NCBI RefSeq assembly: GCF_030908405.1
Contig: NZ_CP133089.1
Span: forward strand, 1,550,001 to 1,614,000
Origin: Aminobacterium sp. MB27-C1
Lineage (GTDB): Bacteria > Synergistota > Synergistia > Synergistales > Aminobacteriaceae
DNA: 64,000 bases
Direction of reading: 5' to 3'
Both the position numbers and the translations under genes were made by a program. The notes beneath the pieces are model-generated. The model ran no database searches, was not told the DNA's origin, and saw nothing but the letters and a program-made list of their open reading frames with translations. Numbering within the stretch: position 1 is the first letter of the stretch; each line of letters opens with the position of its first letter. Positions 26,560 through 37,021 of the stretch are shown piece after piece.

Positions 26560-29181
26560 ATGGAGGAAAAGAAAAAGGTTCTTCAAAAACTTTATTTTCT
26601 TTTCATTTTAGGGGTGTTCATTATTGCCCCGAAGGGAGTTTTTTGTCGTGATAAACTTCCTATTCTCATCCTCCACTCTTATGATCAAGAAAACGCATGG
26701 ACAGAATGCCTCTCTCAGAGCATTCTGTCTACTTTTCAAAAAAGCGACTTACAAATAGACCCGTTTACAGAGTACATGGATAGTCAACGTTTACTCAATC
26801 AAACAATAAATAGTTCGTTACAAGAACAATTTTTCATGAAGTATTTCCCTTTCCATCTCCGCGTCATTATTAGCGAGGGGGATGAGGCCTTTCGCTTTCT
26901 TGTCCGTTTCAGAAACAAGGTTTTCCCCAATACCCCAGTAGTATTTACAGGGATAAGTGACATATCTCTTTTAAAAGAGTCATCTTTACGAAAAAGCTTC
27001 ACGGGGATAGTAAAACATATACCTTATAACAAAACGATTGATGCGATTATTCGTTTTCATCCAAATCTAAAAAAAATAATTGTTATAGGCGATAGTTCAC
27101 TAATCAGCGAAACAAACATGAACATACTTTTACATATTGCTCAAGATAAAAAGCAGTATATAAATATTAGTTTTTTAATGTCATATCCTATAGAAAAGGT
27201 ATGTTCTATATTATCAGAGCAAAATCCCCAAAATACAGCCATATTGCTCGCTTCTCCTTTGGCCTCAAGTAAAGAAAAGATGTTTTTAAGTACTGATGAA
27301 AGCATTAAAAAACTTTGCTTTACAGGAGATTTTCCTATTTACTCCAATCTACCAGAAGCTATAGGAAAGGATGGGATCATTGGCGGAGCAATCCATTCAG
27401 GAGAGCGCTTTGGAATATTGGCTGCGAAGATGGCTCTTGAAATTATGCATGGAAAGAAACCATCAGAGATACCTTTTAATGAAAGTGAAATGGCACAATG
27501 GATTTTTAACTATAGAGAGTTAAAAAAACACGCTATTCCCCAAGAGAAACTTCCGGCAGGAAGTACCATTATAAAAGACCCTTTTAAAGATATAAAAGAT
27601 AATTTTCGATTGATAACTATCAATTTTGTCGTTATCGCTACTTTAGTAACATTGATCCTGCTGCTCCTTTTCAAGATATACCGGCGACGTTTTATTAATT
27701 TAAAGCTAATAAAAGAAAAGAAAAACCTTAGCGGACTTATGGATGGAGCTCCTGATGGAATTGTTGCTATCGATGAGCAAGGATGTATCATACTGGCTAA
27801 TAATGGGTTTCGCCGTATGTTCGGCTATACAGACGAAGACATCGAAGGGAAAGAAGTTGGTCAAATTATTAGCCAATCAAGCTCAAGTCATAAAGATAAC
27901 CTTTCCTTGGTTCAAAAAGCTATTTCTTATCCTATCAAAGATGTACATAGGTATAGAACTAAAAATAATGGAATTACTTTTCCCGTTTCAATTAGCGGCT
28001 TTCCTGTTCTGTTATCGAATAACAAAAAGGAAGCATTTTTGCTTTTTAGAGATATTACACATCAAAAAAACCAACAAAATGCACTAGCCCAACGTTTTCA
28101 TCTCGAAACGTTACTTTCTACTGTTTCTTCAAGATTGGTACTTTCAGGTCCCTTCGATGAAACAATAAAAAGTGTTCTTCAAGAAATTGGAACACGCCTT
28201 GGTTTGCTTTCATGCGCGCTTTATTTTCCTCAAGAAGATAGTTCATCTTTTCGTCTATTTCACGTCTGGAATTCATATGTATTTCAAAATAGTAATCTCT
28301 TAAAAGAGACAATTACACTAGACCTCACTCCTGAACAACAAGAACTCTTTAAAAGGTACGAACCCATTGAAGTTGATATAAAAGACTCTAAAGGATGTCT
28401 TTTTAATGTGAACATAGTCCCCATTGATAACGGATCAAGCAATGCGACTGTTCTTCTTTTGGTGCAAAATAAAACATCTCAACCATGGCATTTTATTCGC
28501 TATGCTTCAAGTCTAAAAATTTTAGCAGAAACACTTGGAGAAGCTTTTAAACGGAAAAAACAGCAAGAAATTTTGCTCCAAACAATTGACAGACTCAGAG
28601 AAACTTTTAACTCTACAATATCTACTATAGGCAATGTTATCGAAATGAAAGACAATTCCACCTATGGACACCAAAACAGAGTGGCACAATTATCTCTGGC
28701 AATTGCACGCGAAATGGGTTTACCGGATGCGGTAATAGAAGCCGTATATAATACTGCTCTCGTACATGACTTGGGCAAGCTATATATTCCTTCAGAAATA
28801 CTCACTAAACCTGCAACTCTTTCTCCTCTTGAATATGATGTTGTAAAACAACACCCTCGGTTCGGCTATGAAGTTTTGCGAAATGTTCGCTTCCCGTGGC
28901 CTGTAGCAGAAATAGTGCTTCAACATCATGAACGATTGGACGGATCTGGATATCCTGAAGGGGTGAAAGGTAAAGATATTCTTCTTGAAGCTCGTATATT
29001 AGCTGTTGCCGATGTTATAGAGGCAATGGCATCGCCACGTTCGTATCGCCCAGCACATACAATAGAAGAAGCTCTTGAGGAAATAAAAAGAGGAGCCGGA
29101 ATAACCTTCGACTCCTCAGTAGTAAACCACTGTATTGATATTTTTGAGAAGAAAAAATTTACCTTTTATATAGACAAATAA
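26560..29181 (+). CDS. Sensor with periplasmic-binding, PAS and HD-GYP domains
   Basis: About 873 residues from the ATG at 26560 (TTGGAGG upstream). A signal/anchor helix (about 8-28) is followed by a periplasmic ABC-substrate-binding-like domain (about 35-320), a second membrane helix (VIATLVTLILLLLF, about 350-368), a PAS domain (about 385-500), a poorly conserved GAF-like stretch, and a C-terminal HD-GYP domain with ALVHDLGK and HHERLDGSGYPEG. HD-GYP proteins hydrolyse cyclic-di-GMP. The binding domain suggests an extracytoplasmic small ligand controls the output. It may be co-transcribed with tex. Confidence 0.87.
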   Translation: MEEKKKVLQKLYFLFILGVFIIAPKGVFCRDKLPILILHSYDQENAWTECLSQSILSTFQKSDLQIDPFTEYMDSQRLLNQTINSSLQEQFFMKYFPFHLRVIISEGDEAFRFLVRFRNKVFPNTPVVFTGISDISLLKESSLRKSFTGIVKHIPYNKTIDAIIRFHPNLKKIIVIGDSSLISETNMNILLHIAQDKKQYINISFLMSYPIEKVCSILSEQNPQNTAILLASPLASSKEKMFLSTDESIKKLCFTGDFPIYSNLPEAIGKDGIIGGAIHSGERFGILAAKMALEIMHGKKPSEIPFNESEMAQWIFNYRELKKHAIPQEKLPAGSTIIKDPFKDIKDNFRLITINFVVIATLVTLILLLLFKIYRRRFINLKLIKEKKNLSGLMDGAPDGIVAIDEQGCIILANNGFRRMFGYTDEDIEGKEVGQIISQSSSSHKDNLSLVQKAISYPIKDVHRYRTKNNGITFPVSISGFPVLLSNNKKEAFLLFRDITHQKNQQNALAQRFHLETLLSTVSSRLVLSGPFDETIKSVLQEIGTRLGLLSCALYFPQEDSSSFRLFHVWNSYVFQNSNLLKETITLDLTPEQQELFKRYEPIEVDIKDSKGCLFNVNIVPIDNGSSNATVLLLVQNKTSQPWHFIRYASSLKILAETLGEAFKRKKQQEILLQTIDRLRETFNSTISTIGNVIEMKDNSTYGHQNRVAQLSLAIAREMGLPDAVIEAVYNTALVHDLGKLYIPSEILTKPATLSPLEYDVVKQHPRFGYEVLRNVRFPWPVAEIVLQHHERLDGSGYPEGVKGKDILLEARILAVADVIEAMASPRSYRPAHTIEEALEEIKRGAGITFDSSVVNHCIDIFEKKKFTFYIDK

Positions 29182-29649
29182 TTAAAGCTTATTATAGGCT
29201 GCACGTGCTTTATAAGGGATGGAGTTCTCAAGGACATCCATCCACTGCATATCCTGAAAATTCACGTCAGCAGAAAAAAGCTCATGCCCTCCCATATCAT
29301 AATGACGGGCAGATGATATGCCATATGTATTATCCGTGGTATGAAATACATAGTCATATTCGCTGAAATAAAGAGTTTGAGCCTTCGCTTCATCCAGATT
29401 TGCCTCAGAAACTAAGGCCTGAACCATTTTTTTCTTTCCAGCAGCTGCTGCATAATAGACACGTAATGTTGTTAGCGGCATTCCTTCAACTTCATCGACT
29501 TTTACCATATACCATCTTAATTTATTTTCGTCTGCTCCGAGATCTACTCGAACATCTCTAGCTTCAGCATAAAGGGGTTGAGTCATGAGAAGGATGCTCC
29601 CTACACAAATAATGCTCATCAAAAAAATTATTTTACCAATTCGAGACAC
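29182..29649 (-). CDS. Secreted protein of unknown function
   Basis: A 155-residue protein starting with GTG after GGAGGG. Residues 1-28 are a signal peptide with cleavage likely after LYAEA. The mature part is soluble, rich in aromatic and acidic residues, and I recognise no family. It ends adjacent to the HD-GYP gene on the opposite strand. Confidence 0.65.
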   Translation of the reverse strand: MSRIGKIIFLMSIICVGSILLMTQPLYAEARDVRVDLGADENKLRWYMVKVDEVEGMPLTTLRVYYAAAAGKKKMVQALVSEANLDEAKAQTLYFSEYDYVFHTTDNTYGISSARHYDMGGHELFSADVNFQDMQWMDVLENSIPYKARAAYNKL

Positions 29650-29741
29650 AGCGTTCCCTCCTTTCTATGATCTTAAATCATATTGCCATGTTTTTTATAA
29701 AGCAGGATCAAGTAAAAAACAACCGTAGGAATAACGATATG

Positions 29742-31112
29742 CTAAAAGCTAAACCCCTTTTCTTTAAACAGCTTAATACAAGCATTCACAACGTCTAAAT
29801 CTAAAGCTGTACCTTTTAATTTTTCTATTTCTTCAAGTGCTACATCTATTCCAAGACTCGGACGATAAGGACGATGGGAGGCCATCGCTTCTACGACATC
29901 AGCTACACCGATAATTCGAGAAGCTAATAAAATTTTATCTCCCTTCAAACCACGAGGATAGCCTGAGCCATCCATACGCTCATGATGCTGATATACTATT
30001 TCAGCCAAAGGCCACGGAAGTTCTATACGACTCAAAATGATAAAACCAACTTCCGAATGAGTCTGCACAAGTTTGAATTCAACATCTGTTAGAGGACCAG
30101 GCTTATTTAAAAGCTCAGAGGGAATTTCTACCTTCCCAATATCATGAACCAAAGCTGCTTTTTCGAGGTTATCAACAATCTCTTTCTCTAGTCCAAGCTC
30201 TTCACCTATTGCCCGAGATAATGAAGCCACTCTTTTCTGATGCCCTACACTAAAGGGATCTTTCATTTCTGAAGTAAGTGCCATAACCTCAATGGTCTGA
30301 TTCCACGCGCGTCTTACGTTTTCTAGATTGTTTGATAGGGCAATTTCTGCATTTTTGCGGGCAGTTACGTCTGCTACGGTGCCTTGATAATATACAGGTT
30401 TACCATAATCGTCTCTAAAGACAGAAGTTCGTTCGTCAACCCAGATAATTTGGCCATCCCCAGTTACGACTCGATACTCCATTTCGTACTCTTCATCTTC
30501 AGCTTCCTCATGGGCCTTCACTTGGTTAATAACCTTTTGTCTATCTAATTCGTAAATCAGATCAAGATAACTTTTCTCTCCTGCCAATATATAGTCAGGA
30601 ATATACCCCCAACGACTTACATTCTCTGACACATAAACAATAGGCCATCCTTCTGTCGTTTTCCATCTGAAGAGGACAACGGGACTCTCCTTTACTACAG
30701 CGGAAGCGTATAAAAGCTGCCTATCTCTTTCATACTCTTCAGTCAGATCATGAAAAATAATATACGCATTGATTATTTCCGAATCAGAGAAGATCGGAAT
30801 CGCGGAAACACGACAGGGAAAAGTTGTCTGATCATGCTTGACACACAAAACATCATTGAAAGGGCCTCTCTCTCCTTCCAATATTAAATCGAAAGTTCGA
30901 ATAGCTCTCTCGTGAAAGTAAACCGGGATAGTACTTCCTATAACAGATTGACCAATAATATTTTCTCTTTTTACTTTAAAAACTGTTTCAAAATAAGAAT
31001 TAACATCGCATATGTATCCATCAGTATCAACTAATGCAACGGAATCTGGAGCGTTATTAAATAAACTTTTAAAATAAATCTTTTCGAGAGATTCTTCCTT
31101 TTCCATCATCAT
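29742..31112 (-). CDS. PAS-PAS-HD-GYP cyclic-di-GMP phosphodiesterase candidate
   Basis: A 456-residue cytoplasmic protein. Two PAS domains (about 20-130 and 135-250, the second ending with ITWxDxR-like GQIIWVDERTSVF and a PAC segment) precede a complete HD-GYP domain (about 270-450) with AALVHDIGKVEIP and HHERMDGSGYPRG. No membrane segment was found, so it should sense a cytoplasmic cue, possibly redox or a small ligand. Three ATG codons stand in a row at 31104-31112. Confidence 0.88.
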   Translation of the reverse strand: MMMEKEESLEKIYFKSLFNNAPDSVALVDTDGYICDVNSYFETVFKVKRENIIGQSVIGSTIPVYFHERAIRTFDLILEGERGPFNDVLCVKHDQTTFPCRVSAIPIFSDSEIINAYIIFHDLTEEYERDRQLLYASAVVKESPVVLFRWKTTEGWPIVYVSENVSRWGYIPDYILAGEKSYLDLIYELDRQKVINQVKAHEEAEDEEYEMEYRVVTGDGQIIWVDERTSVFRDDYGKPVYYQGTVADVTARKNAEIALSNNLENVRRAWNQTIEVMALTSEMKDPFSVGHQKRVASLSRAIGEELGLEKEIVDNLEKAALVHDIGKVEIPSELLNKPGPLTDVEFKLVQTHSEVGFIILSRIELPWPLAEIVYQHHERMDGSGYPRGLKGDKILLASRIIGVADVVEAMASHRPYRPSLGIDVALEEIEKLKGTALDLDVVNACIKLFKEKGFSF

Positions 31113-31348
31113 ATGTTTTCTCCATGTACCTTCCTAATACAACAGTCTAGCAACAGAGATATAATAAAAATACATATAAAGTATAGCATTATGAAAACTG
31201 AAGAACTGAAACGTTAGGCATGTTTAACCTAAGAAAAAGGCCTCAGAAAATTACCCCCCTATACCTTTTATAAAAACAAAGAAACAAAAAAATCTTACGC
31301 TATAATATGTGCTACATCATAAAACTAAAGAAAGAGACTGTCTGATTT

Positions 31349-32443
31349 ATGAATAAACTGCCTGTTGGCTGCAACCTAAAATGCCGAGCTTGTGCCCATC
31401 GCATGATGAGTCAAAAAGATAGTGAAATTCAAAAAGAAACATGGCTAAAAGGAGTTTTGTCTCATTGGACATACGCCTTAAGCCCAATTGTTTCCCCGTT
31501 ACCAGAAAGACGTTGGGGATATAGAAATAAAGTCAGTCTGATAGCTGAATGGAACTCATATCGTTGGATATTTGGAATGAACGTGCGCAAGCAGGTCATT
31601 TCGTTGCAAGAGTGTCCTATTCATTCCGCAACTGTTAAGAATGTGCTTACGTGGCTTTCTTCAAAAATGCCTCCATTTACACTGTTTCCTCTCTCGATTT
31701 ATGTACAGGCAGGCGCACAAGCTACACTTATATTAAAAACAAAAGAGTTGCCCAACCTTGATTGGTTAAAAAACACACTAAACAGCCTTAACCAAACTGG
31801 ATTGGAAGGACTCTGGCTTCACCTTCACCCAAGTGCTGGAAGAAGGCTCTTTGGCAGTGGAGTTTGGAAACTACTATGGGGAAAACCTCGTTCTTACAAT
31901 GAACACGGTCTTATATACGGCCCCACAGCTTTTCAGCAATTAATTCCTGAACTATACAACCACTCTCTTCTTGAAACGATTAAATTTCTTTCCCCTCAAA
32001 AAGATAGCGGCATTCTCGATCTCTATTCTGGAAGCGGAGCCACTCTTCGACAATGGACGGATGCTGGTTCCGCAGCAATAGGTGTAGAAACCTCAGCTGA
32101 AGCCATTGAAAATGCCGCGATTAACGCACCAGGTGCGCGTCTTTTACGGGGAACATGCAGTCAACGCCTGCCGCAACTCAATGAATGGATTAAATCAATC
32201 CCAATAAATAAAAGACTGGCCTACGTGAATCCCCCCAGAACAGGAATCGAACCCGATGTTCGCGAATGGCTTGCAATAAAAGCACGTCCACAGCGTATAG
32301 CATATCTCTCTTGCAGTGCAGGAACTCTCGCACGAGACCTTCTCTACCTTGAAGAAAAAGGGTATGAAGTAAAGCATATTACGCCTTACGACTTTTTCCC
32401 TAATACATACCACGTTGAAACTCTCGCTTGCCTTTCTCTATAG
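31349..32443 (+). CDS. TrmA/RlmD-type RNA uracil-C5 methyltransferase
   Basis: A 364-residue class I methyltransferase. The N-terminus has a CNLKCRACAH cysteine motif that may hold an Fe-S cluster, the central part LYGPTAFQQLIPELY, then SAM motif ILDLYSGSGAT, the acidic GVETSAEAIENA, the catalytic VNPPRTGIEPDV and LSCSAGTLARDL with the nucleophilic Cys. The family methylates uracil in rRNA or tRNA; no TRAM domain was seen, so the exact site is not decided. It overlaps the modC gene by six bases at its 3' end. Confidence 0.85.
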   Translation: MNKLPVGCNLKCRACAHRMMSQKDSEIQKETWLKGVLSHWTYALSPIVSPLPERRWGYRNKVSLIAEWNSYRWIFGMNVRKQVISLQECPIHSATVKNVLTWLSSKMPPFTLFPLSIYVQAGAQATLILKTKELPNLDWLKNTLNSLNQTGLEGLWLHLHPSAGRRLFGSGVWKLLWGKPRSYNEHGLIYGPTAFQQLIPELYNHSLLETIKFLSPQKDSGILDLYSGSGATLRQWTDAGSAAIGVETSAEAIENAAINAPGARLLRGTCSQRLPQLNEWIKSIPINKRLAYVNPPRTGIEPDVREWLAIKARPQRIAYLSCSAGTLARDLLYLEEKGYEVKHITPYDFFPNTYHVETLACLSL

Positions 32444-33514
32444 ATGAGAAAGGACTCGAACAGAACGAGCCTTAAACATCAAAAAGCAATGCCCTCCTTC
32501 TCTAAGATGCAACTCATCAAAGGCACTTCTCGTTACAACGGTATAGATAAAGGTTGAATTCCATTGTGTACGAATCCAGACAAGCGGGCCACGTAAAGAA
32601 ACCTCATCAACTTTTACCTTTAAAACATTACGAGCAGACGAATAAAATGGCTCTGTGGCTACAATAATTTCTTCTGGACGGATAGAGAGAGCAACTCTCT
32701 CGTTGGGTTTTACATAATCTGTTGTGCGGATAAATACTCCATCCACATCTATGGCATAAGGTTCTCCTTCTAAGGTGTCACATCCCTCCCCTTCAAAAAT
32801 ATTTTTTGCTCCCACAAGACAAGCCACATGAAAAGATTGAGGTTTTTGAAAGATATCATCTGGTCTCCCAATTTGAGAAAGACAGCCGTTCTGAATAACG
32901 ACAACGTGAGTAGCCAATGTCCATACGTCTTCCATATCATGAGTAACGTGTAAAACCGTAACTCCAAGCTCTTTAACTAACGCCTTGATACATTTGCGCA
33001 TTCGCTCTCTTGTAACTATATCAAGGGCACTAAAAGCTTCATCTAAAAGCAAAATTTGAGGCCGTATAACAAGAGCTCTAGCTAAAGCAATCCGTTGTTG
33101 CTCTCCTCCAGATAGTGTTGTAACGTTCCGTTGTAAAAGAAGCTCTATTTGCAACATTTTAGCCATAGAATAGACTTGAGTTCTAATATCACTATGGGGC
33201 ATCCTCTGATTTCGAAGGCCAAAAGCTATATTTTCAAAAACAGAAAGATGAGGGAATAGCATATAATCCTGATAGACGATGCTTAATTTTCTTTTTTCCG
33301 GCGGCCAAGATGTTATATCTACATCATTTAAAAAGACCTTTCCAGAAGAAGGAACAAACCCTCCCGCTATAGTTTCAAGCAAAACACTTTTTCCAGCCCC
33401 AGAAGCACCTATAACACAACAATATGTTCCTTCATCTACTTGAAAAGAGACATTTCTAAGAGAAAAGATTCCAAGTTCCACCGACAGATTGCTTACTTCT
33501 AAAAGGGGGGTCAT
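32438..33514 (-). CDS. Molybdate/tungstate ABC transporter ATP-binding protein
   Basis: About 358 residues from the ATG at 33514, which overlaps the preceding permease stop as ATGA. It has Walker A (GASGAGKSVLLETIAGG), signature LSGGEQQRIALARALVI and Walker B LLLDEAFSAL, and a C-terminal TOBE-type domain (about 285-358) as in ModC/WtpC. It powers the import of the oxyanion with the permease and binding protein encoded upstream. It is convergent with the RNA methyltransferase gene. Confidence 0.88.
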   Translation of the reverse strand: MTPLLEVSNLSVELGIFSLRNVSFQVDEGTYCCVIGASGAGKSVLLETIAGGFVPSSGKVFLNDVDITSWPPEKRKLSIVYQDYMLFPHLSVFENIAFGLRNQRMPHSDIRTQVYSMAKMLQIELLLQRNVTTLSGGEQQRIALARALVIRPQILLLDEAFSALDIVTRERMRKCIKALVKELGVTVLHVTHDMEDVWTLATHVVVIQNGCLSQIGRPDDIFQKPQSFHVACLVGAKNIFEGEGCDTLEGEPYAIDVDGVFIRTTDYVKPNERVALSIRPEEIIVATEPFYSSARNVLKVKVDEVSLRGPLVWIRTQWNSTFIYTVVTRSAFDELHLREGGHCFLMFKARSVRVLSHL

Positions 33515-34284
33515 ACAAAAACATCTCGATTCATACATTCAAAAATAAGGATAGAAAGCAAAGATATAACAATAAGAACAACGCCAGCAGTAATAGCGAC
33601 TGGTAAATTCCCATAAGATATATTAAGAAAAAGAGCAATTGGAAGGGTTTCTGTATACATACGAGTCCCTCCTGCGAGAACTAATACTGTACCGAAACAA
33701 CCAACACTTCGAGCAAAAGCAATTACAATAGCTGCTAAAAAACCCCCCTTAGCCATTGGAAGGGAAACTCTGAAGAAGCAACTGACAAGATCACACCCTA
33801 GACTTCTCGCAACAAGCTCATAACGTGGATTTATGCTGCAAAAAGTCCCGTACATAATACGAATAGCATAAGGAGCCGCTGTAAAAATTTGAGCAATTAC
33901 TATTGCCTCTTTTGAAAAAACGATATTTTTAGACCAGAGAGAAAGAGGCCCCTGCCCTAAAAGTAAAAGTAAACATAAACCTAAAACTAATTCGGGTAGA
34001 GCCATAGGCAAATCAATAATCGTTCGAAATAAATGTTGGCCTCGAAATTGAAACCGAGCAAGCACATAACCAGAAGATACAGCTACAACCATAACAATGA
34101 ATGTAGAGAGAGCACTCGAAAAGATCGAAAGTTTCAAACTATAAAACATTTCTTCCGATCGTAAATTAATAAGGATATCGTCTAAATTCAACATAAAAAA
34201 CAACGAGAGAATGGCAGCGAAAAGTAATCCTGTAAAAAATAGGAAAATAAGCCACAAAAATAGCTTAAAGAGCGTATTTTTCAT
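33511..34284 (-). CDS. Molybdate/tungstate ABC transporter permease
   Basis: A 257-residue membrane protein with about six hydrophobic helices and the ABC EAA-type loop (SLGCDLVSCFFRVSLPMAKG, residues about 170-189). It pairs with the ATPase and the binding protein in a three-gene operon with overlapping stop and start codons. ModB/WtpB-type assignment rests on the neighbouring genes and on sequence pattern. Confidence 0.85.
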   Translation of the reverse strand: MKNTLFKLFLWLIFLFFTGLLFAAILSLFFMLNLDDILINLRSEEMFYSLKLSIFSSALSTFIVMVVAVSSGYVLARFQFRGQHLFRTIIDLPMALPELVLGLCLLLLLGQGPLSLWSKNIVFSKEAIVIAQIFTAAPYAIRIMYGTFCSINPRYELVARSLGCDLVSCFFRVSLPMAKGGFLAAIVIAFARSVGCFGTVLVLAGGTRMYTETLPIALFLNISYGNLPVAITAGVVLIVISLLSILIFECMNRDVFV

Positions 34285-35072
34285 TACTCTACCGGTTTTT
34301 CAAGAGGAAAACCCCAACGTTTCCAAGCGACTTTGCCTGAATCTGCAACAAGGTATTTTATAAAAGCAAGGGCATCGTCTGTGCGTTTTGAGTACGAAAT
34401 AATAGCTGCAGGAATTGTTTTAACACTATTTTGCGTTATGGGAATGGATACAATTTCGACCTTTTGATCAGCTTGCGCCCATGTGGATTGATCGTGCCAT
34501 GCTATTGTTCCATCGACTTGAGATGTTGCAACATACATCAAAAGCTGGTTCGTCGTTCCAGGTTTTACTACAACATTTTTTTTCACATCTTCGTAAAGAG
34601 CATTCTTTTCTAAGATAGCCTTACCTGTCTTACCGATAGCAGCTGCCTTTTCATCAGCTAAAGCAAGTCTTAAACCTGGTTTAGCTAAATCTGCCAAAGA
34701 GTGTATTTGAGCGGGATTTCCTTTGGGAACAAGAATAACGGGAACATGGTAACAAATAACAGTTATTTCGTCTTCCACAATCATTTTTTCACGTAGTGCA
34801 TCTTCAATATACTTTTCCGCACCTGGAATATAGACATCCCCTTCTTTTCTTGTAGAAATCATGCCAAAAAGTTCTCCTGAACCACCGTAAACAATACGAA
34901 CAGTTAGGCCTGTCTCTTCTTCAAATGAAACCTTTATTTCGTCCATCGGTTTCATGAGACCCGCTCCGCAAAAAACAAGGAGTGGTTCTTCCGCTGCTCC
35001 TCGAAAGGAACAACTTAAAACCACTCCTATAGAAATAATAACCAAGAAGCAGAATCTTCTAATAAAAGTCAT
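34284..35072 (-). CDS. Molybdate/tungstate-binding periplasmic protein
   Basis: A 262-residue protein with a signal peptide (about 1-28, ending near RGAAEEP) and the ModA/WtpA pattern LLVFCGAGLMKPMDEI, VYGGSGELFGMI, KEGDVYIPGAEKYIED and PGTTNQLLMYVA. It delivers molybdate or tungstate to the permease. The molybdopterin oxidoreductase at about 49.6 kb would be a consumer. Which oxyanion is preferred cannot be told from sequence. Confidence 0.88.
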   Translation of the reverse strand: MTFIRRFCFLVIISIGVVLSCSFRGAAEEPLLVFCGAGLMKPMDEIKVSFEEETGLTVRIVYGGSGELFGMISTRKEGDVYIPGAEKYIEDALREKMIVEDEITVICYHVPVILVPKGNPAQIHSLADLAKPGLRLALADEKAAAIGKTGKAILEKNALYEDVKKNVVVKPGTTNQLLMYVATSQVDGTIAWHDQSTWAQADQKVEIVSIPITQNSVKTIPAAIISYSKRTDDALAFIKYLVADSGKVAWKRWGFPLEKPVE

Positions 35073-35097
35073 CTATAAAAGCACCTCCATAAAAGAT

Positions 35098-36945
35098 CTA
35101 TTTGATTGAATCCCTCCACATTTTTATTCCGTTCCTTCCTCGGCGTTTTACACAATACATTGCAGAATCAGCTTTTTTCAGTAATGTATTAATGTCAGTC
35201 CCATGATCAGGGAAAAGGCTCACTCCTATGCTAGGAGTTATAGCAATTTCAATTTCGTCTATATGGAAAGGAGAAGAAAGAGTCATGTGCATTCTCTTTG
35301 CAATTGAAAGAACCTGTTCTGTACTAAAAACATCCGTAAACACAAAGAGAAATTCATCTCCTCCTGTTCGAGCAACTGTATCAACATCTCGTAAAATCGT
35401 TTCGAGTCTTCGTGCAACCTGAACAAGTAACTTATCACCCATAGTATGCCCCCAGGTATCATTGACATTCTTAAAATTATCAAGATCCATAAAAGCCACA
35501 GCTACAAGGGTCCCACTGCGAAGGGCGTGCTTTATTGCCTGATTCAGGCGATCAATAAAAAGCAATCTGTTCGGAAGTCCCGTAAGGGCGTCATGTGTTG
35601 CTTGGTAGCGAATAAGTTCTTCCATACGAAGCCGTTCTGTTACATTACGTGCAATACTTTCCACATATCTGACTACACCTTGCTCATCTTTTAATGGGAT
35701 AAGGGTATGCTCAAGATCAATACGACGTCCTCCCTTTACGGTCCACGTCAAAACAATGGAGTCTATTTTCTGTTTTTTCTTTGTGAGAATTTCTAATGTT
35801 CTTTGAAAAGTCTCCATAGAATCAGGATCCATTAAACGATATGTAAGACCTGGATCTTTTTGAAAATCCTCAAGAGAGTAGCCCGACAATTTTTCTCCTA
35901 CCGGATTAAGCATATCAACTTGTAGATTATCGACGGCAAAACGAGCAATAATTTCTCCAGCGTTTTCAATTAAACGGTCATATCGTGCTAAGGCGTCACG
36001 CAAATCTCGCTCCATTTGACGCTTTTGAGTTACGTCCCATACAAAAATAAAAAAACGGCCATTATCATAAGGGACATGACAACCGTTACCTGTAAGTTCT
36101 AAAACATGACCATCTTTATGAGTGTGATGAAAATAAGACAGCGTTCCTTGTTTTTCTTTTAGTGTATTAAAAAAAGCCCGGTTTTTTTGAAATTCAGGAC
36201 ACACATCTGCCAAAGTCATAGAAAGAAGGTCTTCTCTGTTATACCCTATCATCTGGCAATACGAACTATTCACGTGAAGGAAATTACCTTGACTGTTTAT
36301 TTCAATAAACCCTTCACCAATACTTTCAAGAACAAGTTTTAGATCTTTTGATGTCTGCTGAAATTGACTTTCTAATTTTTCCGTAAGTTCTGCAACATTT
36401 TTCTCGTTTTGCCAACGAATTAAGGCACTTGAAAAAATCCCTGCCAAAAGCCGTAACGTAGAGATTTCTTCATCTGTCCAAAAACGACGTTCTCGCACTG
36501 AATCAAAGCCGATAAAACCTATAGAATGCCCCCTATAAGTCATCGGAACAACCAACAATGATATTATTCCTTGAAAACCAAGAATCATTTTTTCTTGAGT
36601 AGCATCGTCAGGGATATCGGAAAGGGAAGGTAAATCTATAATTTCATCATTTTTTATTTTACGACTCCACCATCTAAATTTATTAGTAGGAAGAGATTGT
36701 AATTCATTTTTAAAAGAGGTTACACCTTCAGCGCACCATTCATGAGTATTGCTTGCAATTTGCCTGGAAATATCCCCCTCAAACAAAAAAATGTAACTGC
36801 GGTCTACATTAAGAAGTTGACCAAAAAGAGATAGACCTTTCTCCAAAACATCATCTGATCGGTCCCAAGAAACATTCATAAGTTCTACCCCTAAAGAAGC
36901 AAGAAGAGAAAGAAGAGCTATCTGGTAATTCGTATTAGTTAACAT
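35098..36945 (-). CDS. GAF-PAS-PAS-GGDEF diguanylate cyclase candidate
   Basis: About 615 residues from the ATG at 36945 (AGGATG upstream; GTG at 36954 is possible). A GAF-like domain (about 20-185), two PAS domains (about 205-320 and 325-440) and a GGDEF domain with RTGGDEFLFVF follow in order. The RDVD five residues before the GGDEF motif is an inhibitory I-site, so product feedback is expected. It should make cyclic-di-GMP in the cytoplasm and, with the two HD-GYP proteins, shows an active cyclic-di-GMP network here. Confidence 0.88.
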   Translation of the reverse strand: MLTNTNYQIALLSLLASLGVELMNVSWDRSDDVLEKGLSLFGQLLNVDRSYIFLFEGDISRQIASNTHEWCAEGVTSFKNELQSLPTNKFRWWSRKIKNDEIIDLPSLSDIPDDATQEKMILGFQGIISLLVVPMTYRGHSIGFIGFDSVRERRFWTDEEISTLRLLAGIFSSALIRWQNEKNVAELTEKLESQFQQTSKDLKLVLESIGEGFIEINSQGNFLHVNSSYCQMIGYNREDLLSMTLADVCPEFQKNRAFFNTLKEKQGTLSYFHHTHKDGHVLELTGNGCHVPYDNGRFFIFVWDVTQKRQMERDLRDALARYDRLIENAGEIIARFAVDNLQVDMLNPVGEKLSGYSLEDFQKDPGLTYRLMDPDSMETFQRTLEILTKKKQKIDSIVLTWTVKGGRRIDLEHTLIPLKDEQGVVRYVESIARNVTERLRMEELIRYQATHDALTGLPNRLLFIDRLNQAIKHALRSGTLVAVAFMDLDNFKNVNDTWGHTMGDKLLVQVARRLETILRDVDTVARTGGDEFLFVFTDVFSTEQVLSIAKRMHMTLSSPFHIDEIEIAITPSIGVSLFPDHGTDINTLLKKADSAMYCVKRRGRNGIKMWRDSIK

Positions 36946-37021
36946 AAACACCACATCCTAATTAAATAGCTCTATTATGATTTTTAATATTACATAAAGG
37001 AATTATAAAATCAAGATATAA

